Notes: generated by a model not told the origin, from the letters alone. A stretch of 64,000 bases of DNA from Candidatus Saccharibacteria bacterium UBA2952 (GCA_002348605.1 DEBQ01000006.1:173566-237565); one strand, 5' to 3'. Numbered from the stretch's first letter, positions 1-9,116 are shown. Numbers and translations are program-made.

Positions 1-630
1 CGGAGCCGTCACGTCGACCGCGATGCGGACTTTTGCCGGCTTATCCGCCACGGGCTTGGCAGATGACAGTGCCGCTACGGCCTGCTCCATCTTGCATGTG
101 CCACCGGCCTTGGAATGTACGACCGAAAGACCGTCCGACCCGGCCTTTAGCGTCGCGTCAACGGCTGATATTTTACAGTCGGCACCAAACCTAGCGGTGA
201 CATATGCCTTAGTCTTAGCCGTGTCGACCGTATATTTCGGCGCTGCCTCTGCTTGCAATGGACCGAACCACAAGAGCGAGGTCGGCACTATTCGGAAATA
301 CCAAGGGTAATCAGCCGAATCTATACGTGCCTGGTGCGATACACTCAGCCCGATTTGGCTTGGTTTCGGATTATCTAACTGATCGCTTCCTGTGCCAAGC
401 GCCACCGTTATAGGCTGCTGAGTAGATAATAATTCAAGCCGTTTAACGACATCTTTCTTATCCCAGCCACTAACATCGACGCCGTCAACCTGGGCGAATA
501 GCGGCATTTTGTCGCCAGGGTAAAACAGCTGAATAATAAGCAGTAGCGCAACTAAGCCGCCGCCAATCCTTATAAGCGGTGTTCGGTTATGAGCAGCCCA
601 CCTTCGTATTCCGTCAATTCGCCTTGTCAT
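1..630 (-). CDS. membrane-anchored VanW/PG_binding_4-type protein, partial (runs off left edge)
   Basis: The minus strand stays open from an ATG at 630 (an in-frame ATG also lies at 633) to the window edge, about 210 codons without a stop. The start overlaps the end of the LexA-like gene, and AAGGG lies just upstream. The protein starts with a basic stretch (MTRRIDGIRRW), followed by one membrane segment at about residues 20-36. The motif VDGVDVSGWDKKDVVKRLE then follows, which is the opening of the putative peptidoglycan-binding domain of the PG_binding_4 family found in VanW and L,D-transpeptidase-type proteins. It is probably an extracytoplasmic wall-associated protein. The C-terminal half, which would show whether a VanW or transpeptidase domain is present, lies outside the window. 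Confidence 0.75.
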   Translation of the reverse strand, partial: MTRRIDGIRRWAAHNRTPLIRIGGGLVALLLIIQLFYPGDKMPLFAQVDGVDVSGWDKKDVVKRLELLSTQQPITVALGTGSDQLDNPKPSQIGLSVSHQARIDSADYPWYFRIVPTSLLWFGPLQAEAAPKYTVDTAKTKAYVTARFGADCKISAVDATLKAGSDGLSVVHSKAGGTCKMEQAVAALSSAKPVADKPAKVRIAVDVTAP

Positions 631-1024
631 CATTTCCCTTCGTTCGTGCCGCGACTGCCGGCATACCAAACCCAAGCAGCTCAAGTGCCTGCGCGACTTG
701 CTCGCGTTGCTCATTGTTCAGGTCAGTCTGTTCAATTCGTTTCGTCAGTTCAGCGTCAATATCCAGCTTGGTCGTTTCAGTCGCCGACTCAACTCGATCA
801 GCGCGCATGGTAACGACTTCGAGCGAACGGGCCGAATTATCACGACGAGCCAAATATCCCTTCGCAATAAGGTTATCTATATGAATCGCGACGGTCGACA
901 CCGACTTATAACCGAGTGCCCGCATGATTTCGCGGTAACTCGGCCCATAGCCGTTCCCTTTTATGAACCCGTCGACGAAGCTAAGTAGTTCTTGTTGTTT
1001 TTTGCTGGCGCGATTTTGCTGCAT
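614..1024 (-). CDS. LexA-type winged-helix DNA-binding protein without peptidase domain
   Basis: Residues 7-71 match the N-terminal DNA-binding domain of LexA: SKKQQELLSFV, a helix-turn-helix around GPSYREIMRALGY, and the wing-side LIAKGYLARR. Normal LexA is about 200 residues and carries an S24 autoprotease domain. This protein is 136 residues and instead ends in a charged, probably helical tail with no Ser/Lys protease motif. It is therefore probably a transcription regulator not switched by RecA-driven self-cleavage, but this is inference. The start lies inside the 3' end of the upstream membrane-protein gene. A TATAAT box at 1036-1041 and an AGGGA ribosome site precede the ATG, so it may be transcribed on its own. 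Its 3' end overlaps the start of the next gene. Confidence 0.8.
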   Translation of the reverse strand: MQQNRASKKQQELLSFVDGFIKGNGYGPSYREIMRALGYKSVSTVAIHIDNLIAKGYLARRDNSARSLEVVTMRADRVESATETTKLDIDAELTKRIEQTDLNNEQREQVAQALELLGFGMPAVAARTKGNDDKAN

Positions 1025-2327
1025 ACCCAGTCCCTATTATACCGCCTGGCGCAGCCACAACCGCCCCGGCAAGTCCCCACCAAACAATCGCCACTGTTTC
1101 ATCCGCCCACACGGGAAGTAGCAGCCCAATTATACTCAGACCAACGCCGCTCGCGAACAACCCAAGCGCTGCCCAGCTTTGCCGGCGCTGCCACAACAAC
1201 CACAGAACATAGGAGAAGATGGCAACAAACAGGATTAATCCTAGCCATCCGGCCTCATGCGCTACGAAAAAATAGTAATTTTCTATTACCACGTCGTTCG
1301 CCGAATTTTCATCGTACATTGAGGCCGAACCGGTCGTACCAATCCCCGCACCGAACGGCTGGCCAACCATACGCTTAGCGCCGTCAACCAACGAATCAAC
1401 ATGTCCCTCGTTCGACTTGGTGACAACGGTTGATTCCGGGTCTTCGTGCAGCACAACATTCGAGAACCAGTCGGTCGACGACACATAGAACGCCCCCACG
1501 CCAATAACGGCAATGATTACCGCACCAATAGCTACCATCCGTTTGCCCAGGCGCTTCACGGTAAGCCCCGTCGTAATGAGCGCAGCGACGGCGCCAATGT
1601 AAGCGCTGCGCGAGAAGCTGGCAAACAGCACCGCGACGGCGCCAATCATCGCTCCGTCGGCAAAAGCTCGGCGACGCAAGTCTGTACCTAACCCACCACG
1701 GCGCAACAGATAAGCAGCGATGAGTGCGATATATACCACCATCAATGCCCCAAGTGGGTTCGGTCCGCGAAGCGTGCTGTTAATGCGCACAAAGTCAGGA
1801 TTCCGGTCTATGGTGGTGTACGGCGTTATAGTCTCGTCCGAGTAGCCGAGTCGGCTTAGAATGTTGTCGGGCAGAACCGTGATCTGCAGCAAACCAAACC
1901 CAATTACCACAACAGCTCCGGCGGCAGCCGTGCGAATGATATACCTTAACGCGCCTGGTTTTATAAGTACCAGCACGTACATCAGCATGAACATTACAAT
2001 GAACCGCAGGTCAATCATGAGACCCGCAATGACCGGACTCGTGTCATCTAACCCCATTAAGGCCATCAGTAAGTGAAGGTCGATGAACAACAGGCACAGC
2101 AGTAGCACCTTGTCATACAACACGGCTCGCCAAAGCTTGTGTTGGTGAATCAAAACAATCGAAAGAACACCTAAACCCCCTAAAACAATCTCTTTCCACG
2201 CTTTTATCGGTGTCGCAATGTCCGGAAAAAGGCCGCCAAAGCCGACGGCGAGCGGTGCGTGCACGACAATCAAGAATAGGACGGCCAGCAACCCCCACTC
2301 ATACATGCCCAGTAGCCTTAGTTTCAT
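981..2327 (-). CDS. O-antigen ligase/polymerase-like (Wzy_C) membrane protein
   Basis: The protein has 448 residues with about ten to twelve hydrophobic segments and a periplasm-type loop near the middle that starts with FSRSAYIG. That motif is characteristic of the Wzy_C domain shared by O-antigen ligases (WaaL) and polysaccharide polymerases (Wzy). It would join or polymerise lipid-linked glycan at the outer face of the membrane. It is divergent from a polyprenyl-phosphate sugar transferase gene, and the two share a palindromic promoter region. In an organism without lipopolysaccharide, ligation to a wall or lipid acceptor, or polymerisation, is more plausible than lipid A ligation. Which of the two it does cannot be told from sequence alone. 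Confidence 0.8.
   Translation of the reverse strand: MKLRLLGMYEWGLLAVLFLIVVHAPLAVGFGGLFPDIATPIKAWKEIVLGGLGVLSIVLIHQHKLWRAVLYDKVLLLCLLFIDLHLLMALMGLDDTSPVIAGLMIDLRFIVMFMLMYVLVLIKPGALRYIIRTAAAGAVVVIGFGLLQITVLPDNILSRLGYSDETITPYTTIDRNPDFVRINSTLRGPNPLGALMVVYIALIAAYLLRRGGLGTDLRRRAFADGAMIGAVAVLFASFSRSAYIGAVAALITTGLTVKRLGKRMVAIGAVIIAVIGVGAFYVSSTDWFSNVVLHEDPESTVVTKSNEGHVDSLVDGAKRMVGQPFGAGIGTTGSASMYDENSANDVVIENYYFFVAHEAGWLGLILFVAIFSYVLWLLWQRRQSWAALGLFASGVGLSIIGLLLPVWADETVAIVWWGLAGAVVAAPGGIIGTGYAAKSRQQKTTRTT
1036..1041 (-). promoter_or_regulatory. -10 box for the LexA-like gene
   Basis: The minus strand reads TATAAT, 11 bases before the ATG at 1024, inside the 3' end of the upstream coding region. No convincing -35 was seen. 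Confidence 0.4.
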
Positions 2328-2338
2328 GTCTGCTCATT

Positions 2339-2360
2339 AGTATAGCCGAAATGCTATACT
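2339..2360. promoter_or_regulatory. palindromic divergent -10 pair
   Basis: AGTATAGC and GCTATACT are separated by six bases, a perfect inverted repeat. Read outward, each arm supplies a TATACT -10 box. The minus-strand box lies 11 bases before the Wzy-like ATG (2327), and the plus-strand box 13 bases before the sugar-transferase ATG (2374). The two promoters are back to back and probably compete. Confidence 0.55.
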
Positions 2361-2373
2361 TTTAGGTAACGTC

Positions 2374-3810
2374 ATGCCTAGCCGAAACGCCAAATTCTAT
2401 AGCCTGCTTCTGCTTATCGCGGATGTCTTAGCACTGATGCTTGCCTTTTCGGTCGCCTATGTCCTGCGTGTTCAGAACGACCCCCGACCCCTTCTTGTAC
2501 CCGTATATGCTCAGACCTATGTTCTGACATTCCTCGCGATCGTGCCATTCTGGATTGCTACCTATGCGTCGCTTGGCTTGTATGCCTCGACAACCTATAA
2601 CCGTCGATTGGTTGAATGGGCCAAAATCGCCATCGGCTCGCTTATCGGTATCTTGCTGGTTATCGGGTACGAATACGTGTCGGGCGAACGTGTGTTCCCG
2701 GCCCGCTTAGTCGCCGCCTACGCACTGGTCGGCTCGTTCGTACTCCTCGTATTTGAGCGCGAGGTCATGCGCGCCCTCCGCAGTCTGATGTTCCGCATTG
2801 GACGCGGCACTAGCCGGGTACTTATTATTGGTAACTCCGCTGCGACCAAGGATATTGCCCGCGAATTGGCTGAAACTAAAAAGAGTGGCTATCGTGTCGT
2901 AGCCATGAACTGTCCGGCACACTTAGTACCGAAAGAGCTTACCGTCGAGCATTTTTCGAGTACTGACGAGGCGCTTGAATCAATCAGGCATCTTCATATC
3001 ACCACTATCATTCAGACCGACCTCTACGATTCGAGCGATCGTAACCAACGAATCCTCAGCGCTGCCCAAATTAATCACATTAATTATAGTTTCATCCCTG
3101 GTGAGGCCGAGTTCTACAGTGGCAAGAACACCGTCGATGTGTTCTTGGGCTACCCTATGATCTCAGTCTCGCAGACGCCGCTCATCGGCTGGGGTGCGAT
3201 AGCCAAACGCGTATTCGACTCTGTCGTGTCGCTACTGCTCGTCATTCTTCTCTCGCCTGTCTTCCTGCTGCTCATCATTCTGCAAAAAATTTTCAATCCT
3301 GGGCCGGTATTCTACATATCGAAGCGTCTCAGCCAGTTCTCAAAACCGGTACGTCTTATCAAGTTCCGCAGCATGAATGCCAAATACGGCAAAAAAGATG
3401 CCGCCGAAGAATTCATAGCCATGGGTCGTGAGGATTTGGCCGACGAATACCGTCGCAACCACAAAGTCAAAAACGATCCGCGCGTCACGGCTTTCGGCAA
3501 TTTTTTACGCGTCACATCACTCGACGAACTGCCGCAAATCTTTAACGTACTAAAAGGCGACTTAAGCCTGGTTGGCCCACGCCCCATCTTGCCGCAAGAA
3601 GTCGAGTTCTCCGAAGGCAAAGCCGCGCTGCTTCACAGCGTTAAGTCCGGTGTTACTGGCCTGTGGCAAGTATCCGGACGTAGCGAGTTAAGCTTCGACG
3701 AACGCATCGAGCTTGAAACGTTCTACGCCCAAAACTGGACATTCTGGCTCGACATTAAGATCCTGTTCAAGACCCTCGCCGTCGTCATCCGAAAACAAGG
3801 AGCAAGGTAA
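2374..3810 (+). CDS. polyprenyl-phosphate sugar-1-phosphate transferase (WbaP/exopolysaccharide type)
   Basis: This enzyme starts lipid-linked glycan synthesis by moving a sugar-1-phosphate from a nucleotide sugar to undecaprenyl phosphate. The 478 residues show four to five N-terminal membrane helices (to about 135), a Rossmann-like middle part beginning RVLIIGNSA, and a C-terminal bacterial sugar transferase domain from about 280. That domain has the membrane hairpin, KFRSM, the catalytic-type SLDELPQ, and VGPRP followed by GLWQVSGR. Length and domain order fit the WbaP/CpsE class. Its stop codon overlaps the start of the next glycosyltransferase (TAATG), so the two form an operon. The sugar specificity cannot be read from the sequence. 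Confidence 0.92.
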   Translation: MPSRNAKFYSLLLLIADVLALMLAFSVAYVLRVQNDPRPLLVPVYAQTYVLTFLAIVPFWIATYASLGLYASTTYNRRLVEWAKIAIGSLIGILLVIGYEYVSGERVFPARLVAAYALVGSFVLLVFEREVMRALRSLMFRIGRGTSRVLIIGNSAATKDIARELAETKKSGYRVVAMNCPAHLVPKELTVEHFSSTDEALESIRHLHITTIIQTDLYDSSDRNQRILSAAQINHINYSFIPGEAEFYSGKNTVDVFLGYPMISVSQTPLIGWGAIAKRVFDSVVSLLLVILLSPVFLLLIILQKIFNPGPVFYISKRLSQFSKPVRLIKFRSMNAKYGKKDAAEEFIAMGREDLADEYRRNHKVKNDPRVTAFGNFLRVTSLDELPQIFNVLKGDLSLVGPRPILPQEVEFSEGKAALLHSVKSGVTGLWQVSGRSELSFDERIELETFYAQNWTFWLDIKILFKTLAVVIRKQGAR

Positions 3811-4943
3811 TGCCGACGAAACCCCGTGTTGCCATCGTCGCCGACTGGCTAACGAACATGGGCGGGGCCGAAAACGTCGTGTTGGCGCTTGCCGAAGCCT
3901 TCCCCAACGCTCCGATTTATACGTCCGTCTACACGCCCGACACCATGCCGGCTTTTAAAAAGTACGATGTCCGTACGACGTATTTGCAAACACTTCCCAA
4001 GCCGCTGCGTAAACTACACAAATTCTTTCCCATGCTCCGCGTTGGCGCGTTCAAACAACTCGACCTCAGCGAATTCGACGTCATTATCAGCAGCAGCAGT
4101 GCCGAAGCCAAGCAGGTACGTAAAACGCGCGAAGACCAAGTGCACATCTGCTACTGTCACACTCCTATCCGCTATTACTGGAGCCACTACGACGAGTACA
4201 AAAAAGATCCTGGCTTCGGTAGGCTGAACTGGCTGGTACGGTTGATGATGCCCCTCATGGTGCCAGGCCTCAAGCGGGCCGACTTTGAAGCGGCGCAGTA
4301 TGTCGACGTCTTCATCGCCAACTCCACCGAAGTCCAAAAGCGAATCACCAAATACTATGGCCAGCCCAGCACCGTCGTTCACCCACCGGTCAGCACCGAA
4401 CGATTCGCTCCGGCTAAAGAACGCGGTCAACACTACGTGACATCTGGCCGGCAAATTCCGTACAAGCACCACGACCTCGCTGTTCAAGCAGCGACTAGGC
4501 TCGGTATTCCGCTCAAAGTCTTCGGTAACGGTAGCGAGCATGAACGACTTAAAAGGTTGGCTGGCCCGACCGTCGAATTCTATACCGACCGTTTCGGTGA
4601 CGCGTCTGACGAGGCACTGGAAGCGGCGCTTAATACGGCAAAGGGGTTCATTTTTCCGGCTGAGGAAGATTTTGGTATCGTACAAGTCGAAGCGCTGGCC
4701 GCAGGAGCTCCGGTCGTCGCCTATAGCCGAGGCGGAGCCCTTGATATCGTCCAAGACGGCGAAACAGGCGTTCTATTCAATGATCAAACAGTCGATGCGG
4801 TCGCAGCTGCCATATTGCGTGCCGATACCATTAATTTCAAACCCTCGGAACTTCGCAGAAAAGCCAAGCGTTTCGACAAAGGTTTATTCATTACCAAAAT
4901 ACGAACGATTGTCGTTAAGTCACTGACAACAAATACTAAATAA
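3810..4943 (+). CDS. GT4 family glycosyltransferase (WbaZ-like)
   Basis: The protein has 377 residues with a GT-B fold. The N-terminus contains a glycine-rich acceptor-side loop (LTNMGGAE), then HTPIRYYW. The donor domain carries the EX7E motif (EEDFGIVQVE) and GAPVVAY near residues 285-305. GRQIPYKHHDL in the middle is typical of the WbaZ-like retaining mannosyl/glycosyltransferases of GT4. It is translationally coupled to the upstream initiating transferase (TAATG overlap), which suggests it adds the second or a later sugar to the same lipid-linked intermediate. It converges on the acyltransferase gene with only a few bases between, and no terminator hairpin is visible there. Confidence 0.88.
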   Translation: MPTKPRVAIVADWLTNMGGAENVVLALAEAFPNAPIYTSVYTPDTMPAFKKYDVRTTYLQTLPKPLRKLHKFFPMLRVGAFKQLDLSEFDVIISSSSAEAKQVRKTREDQVHICYCHTPIRYYWSHYDEYKKDPGFGRLNWLVRLMMPLMVPGLKRADFEAAQYVDVFIANSTEVQKRITKYYGQPSTVVHPPVSTERFAPAKERGQHYVTSGRQIPYKHHDLAVQAATRLGIPLKVFGNGSEHERLKRLAGPTVEFYTDRFGDASDEALEAALNTAKGFIFPAEEDFGIVQVEALAAGAPVVAYSRGGALDIVQDGETGVLFNDQTVDAVAAAILRADTINFKPSELRRKAKRFDKGLFITKIRTIVVKSLTTNTK

Positions 4944-4947
4944 AGTC

Positions 4948-6150
4948 TTATAGTAGTTTTTCGACTGCGTCACTACGACCTGACTTATTGCTCAAACCAA
5001 AGTACTTGATAAGTGCGCTACTTAACTTAATAGATGGTGCGTCGACATACCTCTTGAATAGATACGCCACAAGAATTGCAACGACAAGAAAGAGCGGTAC
5101 GGTTGCTAGTACGGCAAAATTATATGGCAAGAACGATTTGAACGCCAAAAACACTGCTGCCCCAAACGAACCCAGAATCAACAGATGGGTAGCATACAGT
5201 GAATACGACAACCCTCCAAGCACTACGAACGGCTTGAATTCAAAGACTGATTTTACCTTATGACTTGTCAAGATTAATACAACAATGATAATACCCGCTA
5301 ATCCGTAAAGTATGTTCCGATTAATATCCATGCTCGGCACGACTATTAAAGACTTATGCAATAGGCCAAGATCATTGAACGTAGAAACGTAGGCTGGGTA
5401 TGATGCGAGTGTTATAGCAGCAAATAACGCCCCGAGTTTGTAGCCCTTAGGCATTCTTCCCACCTTCTGAAATATATGTGGCTTGTGAACAAACAGATCA
5501 CACAATGCCATACCGACAATAAATCCAACATAGAATGTTCCGATGAAAATGAATGAGAATATGGCGTATATTATCCAGCGACGATCGTCCTTACCGACAA
5601 ATCCTAATATTGCATACACCAATAGCGATCCAATCAGTTCGTAATAAATTGTCCAGAGCACCGGATTTAGGGAAGTCGGATCGGGCAGTTGTGCGAACGT
5701 TCCTATTAATCCTTGCCACATAGCGTTTAAGATATTCGTATCTTGTTGCCAGAATTGTGCGAGCCATCCTGATTCACTAACCGCACCGGCTGTAGCGTTC
5801 TGGTACAGGTGCAGACGAAACAAAAAATATGAAAGAATTATTGATGCAAATACGATTGGGACTAGCCTGAAATATCGTTTAACCGCAGCACTTACTAAAT
5901 CTATCGAGCGCGTAAAATACCCATAAGATAATACGAACCCGCTGAGTATAAAGAAGACGATGACAGCAACATGGCCGTTTACTAACGCTCCTAGCGGAGT
6001 CGTTTGTATGATAGATTCAAATTTTGAATGGGATACCGCCTGCGAACTTCCTAAAGCAAGTGCAGGGTAAAATGCAGCAACGATATGGCTAAAAACCACG
6101 ATAAGCGCTGCAAGTCCCCGTAAGCTTTCCAGAGCAAGTATTTTCTGCAC
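4948..6150 (-). CDS. acyltransferase family 3 (OafA/YrhL-like) membrane protein
   Basis: The 400 residues have about ten membrane helices. ESLRGLAALIVVFSH near the N-terminus and FFILSGFVLSYGY further on are the hallmark motifs of membrane O-acyltransferases of the acyltransferase-3 family, with the His as the catalytic residue. Such proteins add acetyl or other acyl groups to exported glycans. The start is a GTG at 6150, preceded by AGGGGAT; a TATACT box lies about 48 bases upstream at 6198-6203. It has no separate SGNH domain. Its place between glycosyltransferases and sugar-nucleotide genes supports a role in decorating the surface polysaccharide. Confidence 0.87.
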   Translation of the reverse strand: MQKILALESLRGLAALIVVFSHIVAAFYPALALGSSQAVSHSKFESIIQTTPLGALVNGHVAVIVFFILSGFVLSYGYFTRSIDLVSAAVKRYFRLVPIVFASIILSYFLFRLHLYQNATAGAVSESGWLAQFWQQDTNILNAMWQGLIGTFAQLPDPTSLNPVLWTIYYELIGSLLVYAILGFVGKDDRRWIIYAIFSFIFIGTFYVGFIVGMALCDLFVHKPHIFQKVGRMPKGYKLGALFAAITLASYPAYVSTFNDLGLLHKSLIVVPSMDINRNILYGLAGIIIVVLILTSHKVKSVFEFKPFVVLGGLSYSLYATHLLILGSFGAAVFLAFKSFLPYNFAVLATVPLFLVVAILVAYLFKRYVDAPSIKLSSALIKYFGLSNKSGRSDAVEKLL

Positions 6151-6197
6151 AAATCCCCTATTTTCTGCTTGCCCACAAAGCGTGTTGTACTGCGTTT

Positions 6198-6203
6198 AGT
6201 ATA
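6198..6203 (-). promoter_or_regulatory. -10 box for the acyltransferase gene
   Basis: TATACT on the minus strand lies about 48 bases upstream of the GTG start at 6150. This leaves room for a leader with an AGGGGAT ribosome site, unlike the leaderless genes nearby. Confidence 0.4.
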
Positions 6204-6210
6204 GCAAATA

Positions 6211-8028
6211 TTACTCGACGGTAACGCTTTTTGCAAGGTTGCGCGGCTGGTCTACGTCATTACCGCGTGCGACGGCAGTATAGTACGCGAATAGCTGCGA
6301 TACGACGTTGAACAATAGTGGCGTTAGCAGCTTTAGCGATGTGTCGACTCTTATTACCGCTTCAGTGTCAATTGGTCGATCGCTATTAGTAACCGTAATA
6401 ATATGCCCGCCTCTGGCCTGCACTTCAATCACATTGCTCAGACTTTTTTCGACTAGCCAGTTGTCATCAACAAACGCCATCATAAAAAACCGGTCATCAA
6501 TCAACGCGATTGAACCGTGCTTCAGCTCACCAGCCGGCTGACCTTCGACATGTACGTAGCTGGTTTCTTTTAATTTCAAGGCGCCTTCAAGTGCGACCGG
6601 GAATGTCGTGTCCCGTCCAATGTAAAACGCATGTTCGTAATGGCTATATTTTGCTGCAAGCGCTTTGGCTTCGTCGTTTTTAGCTTCAAGTGTCCGGGCA
6701 ATTTCGTCCGGTAGCACGTCGAGTTCAGCGATGTATTCACGCAGCGTCTTTTGGTCAAGGCCCTTGGTTTGGGCCATAACAAGTCCAATAAGTAACAGTG
6801 CAGCAACCTGCGACGTAAATGCCTTGGTGCTGGCGACGGAAACCTCGGCTCCTGCGTGCACGTAAACACCACCGTCGACTTCGCGTGCAATACTCGAGCC
6901 GACCGCGTTCACTACGCCAAGACAGCGGATGCCGCGGCGCTTCATCTCTTTAAGGCAAGCCAACGTGTCGGCCGTTTCACCGGACTGCGACACGAAAATC
7001 GCGATTGAGTCTTCGGGCACGTTGAACGAACGGTAGCGAAGTTCGGACGCAACTTCGACCCGAATCGTAACGTCTTCCGTAAACCGTTCTATGTAATACG
7101 ACGCCAAAAGCCCGGCGTACGACGCCGTGCCGCAAGCGACGATGAAGATGTTCTTTACCTTGCGTAGTTCTTCGTCGCTCATGTTCAAGCCGCCTAGTCG
7201 CAGCAGGTCCTGGTCTTTTATAACCCGGCCATTCAGTGTTGCCCGCAGGCTGTCGGGTTGGTCAAAGATTTCTTTCATAAGGTAGTGGTCAAAGCCGCCC
7301 TTTTGCATGGACTGTAGGTCGATTTCTATCGTTTCTACCTTAGCCGACACCGGTTCCGATGCCAGATCTAGCAGACGTACATCGCCTGCTGTACAGACCG
7401 CAATTTCACCGTCGTTCAAATAGATCGCTTTGTCGGTATGGCCGACAAGTGCCGACGCGTCGCTAGCAACAAGTGTTTCATCGTCGGCCACGCCGACAAT
7501 CAGCGGACTTCCCAGGCGCGCTGCAACAATCGTATCCGGTTCGCGCGTTGATATCACAGCAATCCCGTATGCTCCGCGCACCAACTTGAGAGCCTGCACA
7601 ACAGCATTTTCAAGCTTTACGTCGCTCCGTTGGTACAAGCTATCAATGAGTGCGGCCAAGACTTCGGTGTCGGTCTCGCTTTTAAAAGCGTAATCCTTCA
7701 GGCCCGCCTTCAGCTCCTTGTAATTTTCAATGATGCCGTTATGCACCACGTATACGTCACCGGCACGTTGCGGGTGCGCGTTTACTTCGGACGGCTCACC
7801 ATGCGTCGCCCAGCGAGTGTGACCTATGCCAATATGGTCGGGCTTGTCAGCCATTACCTTTTCAAGTTCGGCTACTTTACCTTTAGCCCGAAACATCGAC
7901 GGTTTGCCTTTTGCGTCTAAAGTAACGATACCAGCAGAATCATACCCACGGTATTCAAGCCGGCGGAGTCCACCGAGCAGTAAACCTTGGGCTTCACGGT
8001 CACCGACATAGCCGACGATTCCGCACAT
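6211..8028 (-). CDS. glmS: glutamine-fructose-6-phosphate aminotransferase
   Basis: GlmS makes glucosamine-6-phosphate from fructose-6-phosphate and glutamine, the first step to UDP-GlcNAc for peptidoglycan and surface glycans. The 605 residues have the usual family length. Residue 2 is the catalytic Cys (MCGIVGYVGD) of the class II glutamine amidotransferase domain, with GHTRWATHG following. Two SIS sugar-isomerase domains follow, including ACGTASYAG and SQSGETADT. The C-terminus PRNLAKSVTVE is the conserved tail that closes the active site. It lies five bases downstream of manC on the same strand, so the two are probably cotranscribed. Confidence 0.97.
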   Translation of the reverse strand: MCGIVGYVGDREAQGLLLGGLRRLEYRGYDSAGIVTLDAKGKPSMFRAKGKVAELEKVMADKPDHIGIGHTRWATHGEPSEVNAHPQRAGDVYVVHNGIIENYKELKAGLKDYAFKSETDTEVLAALIDSLYQRSDVKLENAVVQALKLVRGAYGIAVISTREPDTIVAARLGSPLIVGVADDETLVASDASALVGHTDKAIYLNDGEIAVCTAGDVRLLDLASEPVSAKVETIEIDLQSMQKGGFDHYLMKEIFDQPDSLRATLNGRVIKDQDLLRLGGLNMSDEELRKVKNIFIVACGTASYAGLLASYYIERFTEDVTIRVEVASELRYRSFNVPEDSIAIFVSQSGETADTLACLKEMKRRGIRCLGVVNAVGSSIAREVDGGVYVHAGAEVSVASTKAFTSQVAALLLIGLVMAQTKGLDQKTLREYIAELDVLPDEIARTLEAKNDEAKALAAKYSHYEHAFYIGRDTTFPVALEGALKLKETSYVHVEGQPAGELKHGSIALIDDRFFMMAFVDDNWLVEKSLSNVIEVQARGGHIITVTNSDRPIDTEAVIRVDTSLKLLTPLLFNVVSQLFAYYTAVARGNDVDQPRNLAKSVTVE

Positions 8029-8033
8029 GACGC

Positions 8034-9068
8034 TTAGGCCTGAATCTTCTTGGCTATGTCGCCAACCTTATGACTAACATCTTTGCGAGCGACAAGAATT
8101 CCGTCTTTAGTATTCACTACGACGACGTTCGACAGGCCGATTACAGCGATCGGTTTATCATTTTCTTCATTGCGAATGTATGAGTTTTCAATTTCAACCG
8201 CGTGGATGTTATCACCAGATTCATAATTATTCTTTTCATCAAGCTCGTTGGCTTCATGAACGTCATTGAAATTCCCGACGTCGCGCCAGTCAAATGATGC
8301 CGGAATAACCTGCAGGTTGTCCGACCGCTCCATTAACGCATAGTCAATCGCGTCGTTCTCGCTTGCCAAATATGCTGTTTCGTACTCTTCAGGTGTCGTA
8401 GCTGCGACAAGCGCTTCATAGTCTGCGACGCGCTGAGGATTGTGATTTTTAAATTCTTCCAAAAAGCTTTTTCCCGTACCTACGAAGTAGCCGCAGTTCC
8501 ATACGAACCTACCACTGGCAACAAACTGTTTGGCAGTTTCAAAATCAGGCTTTTCCTTGAACTGCTTTACTTTCCATAGGTGACCTGGTTCAACGACATC
8601 ACCTTTTTCAATGTAACCAAACCCTATGGCTGGGTAAGTTGGCTCAATTCCGATAAGGGTGACACGTTCATACTTGGTCGCATATGCAGCAGCAACATCG
8701 AACGACTCTTTAAAGCCTTCGTTGTCGCGGATATGATGGTCGGCATGTACAAACGCTATCGGCGTGTCCATGCCGTGACGCTTGACGACATGAGCAAGCG
8801 CCGCAACGATACAACTGGCCGTACCGCGCCGACCAGGTTCAACCACAAAATTGTCTTCGCTTAGCTCTGGTAGTTGCGCCTTAAGGGCTGCTGCATGTGA
8901 AATGTCAGGTACGACATAGACGGCCTCGGACATTGGGTTTACACGTTCGTATGTGCTTTGCACCATGGTCTTTTCAGTTGTCAGACGAAGAAGTTGTTTC
9001 GGATTGCTTGAAGTTGAGAGTGGCCAAAGACGAGTCCCTGAGCCGCCTGCGATAATAACGGTGATCAT
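8034..9068 (-). CDS. manC: mannose-1-phosphate guanylyltransferase
   Basis: ManC makes GDP-mannose from GTP and mannose-1-phosphate in the cytoplasm. The N-terminal signature GGSGTRLWPLS with a downstream PKQ is the nucleotide-binding loop of this family. EPGRRGTAS and FKEKPDFETA follow, and DWRDVGNFND marks the end of the catalytic domain. At 344 residues it lacks the C-terminal cupin isomerase domain found in bifunctional ManC/WbpW/AlgA; a separate cupin protein at 33126-33674 could supply that function. The promoter is leaderless in layout: TATAAT six bases before the ATG. It is divergent from ugd. Confidence 0.93.
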   Translation of the reverse strand: MITVIIAGGSGTRLWPLSTSSNPKQLLRLTTEKTMVQSTYERVNPMSEAVYVVPDISHAAALKAQLPELSEDNFVVEPGRRGTASCIVAALAHVVKRHGMDTPIAFVHADHHIRDNEGFKESFDVAAAYATKYERVTLIGIEPTYPAIGFGYIEKGDVVEPGHLWKVKQFKEKPDFETAKQFVASGRFVWNCGYFVGTGKSFLEEFKNHNPQRVADYEALVAATTPEEYETAYLASENDAIDYALMERSDNLQVIPASFDWRDVGNFNDVHEANELDEKNNYESGDNIHAVEIENSYIRNEENDKPIAVIGLSNVVVVNTKDGILVARKDVSHKVGDIAKKIQA

Positions 9069-9074
9069 TTCATA

Positions 9075-9109
9075 ATTATATCATTCGCTTTACGGCGATA
9101 ACCTATAAT
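9075..9109. promoter_or_regulatory. divergent leaderless-type promoters of manC and ugd
   Basis: The minus strand has TATAAT at 9075-9080, six bases from the manC ATG. The plus strand has TATAAT at 9104-9109, seven bases from the ugd ATG. With normal -10 to start spacing, both transcripts would begin at or next to the A of the start codon. Neither gene has a ribosome-binding site. Confidence 0.6.
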
Positions 9110-9116
9110 ACATAGT

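Noticed and set aside
4014..4754. 246-codon open frame antisense to the WbaZ-like glycosyltransferase
   Set aside because: It lies fully inside a clear GT4 gene on the other strand, has no recognisable motif, and its open state follows from the codon use of the real gene.
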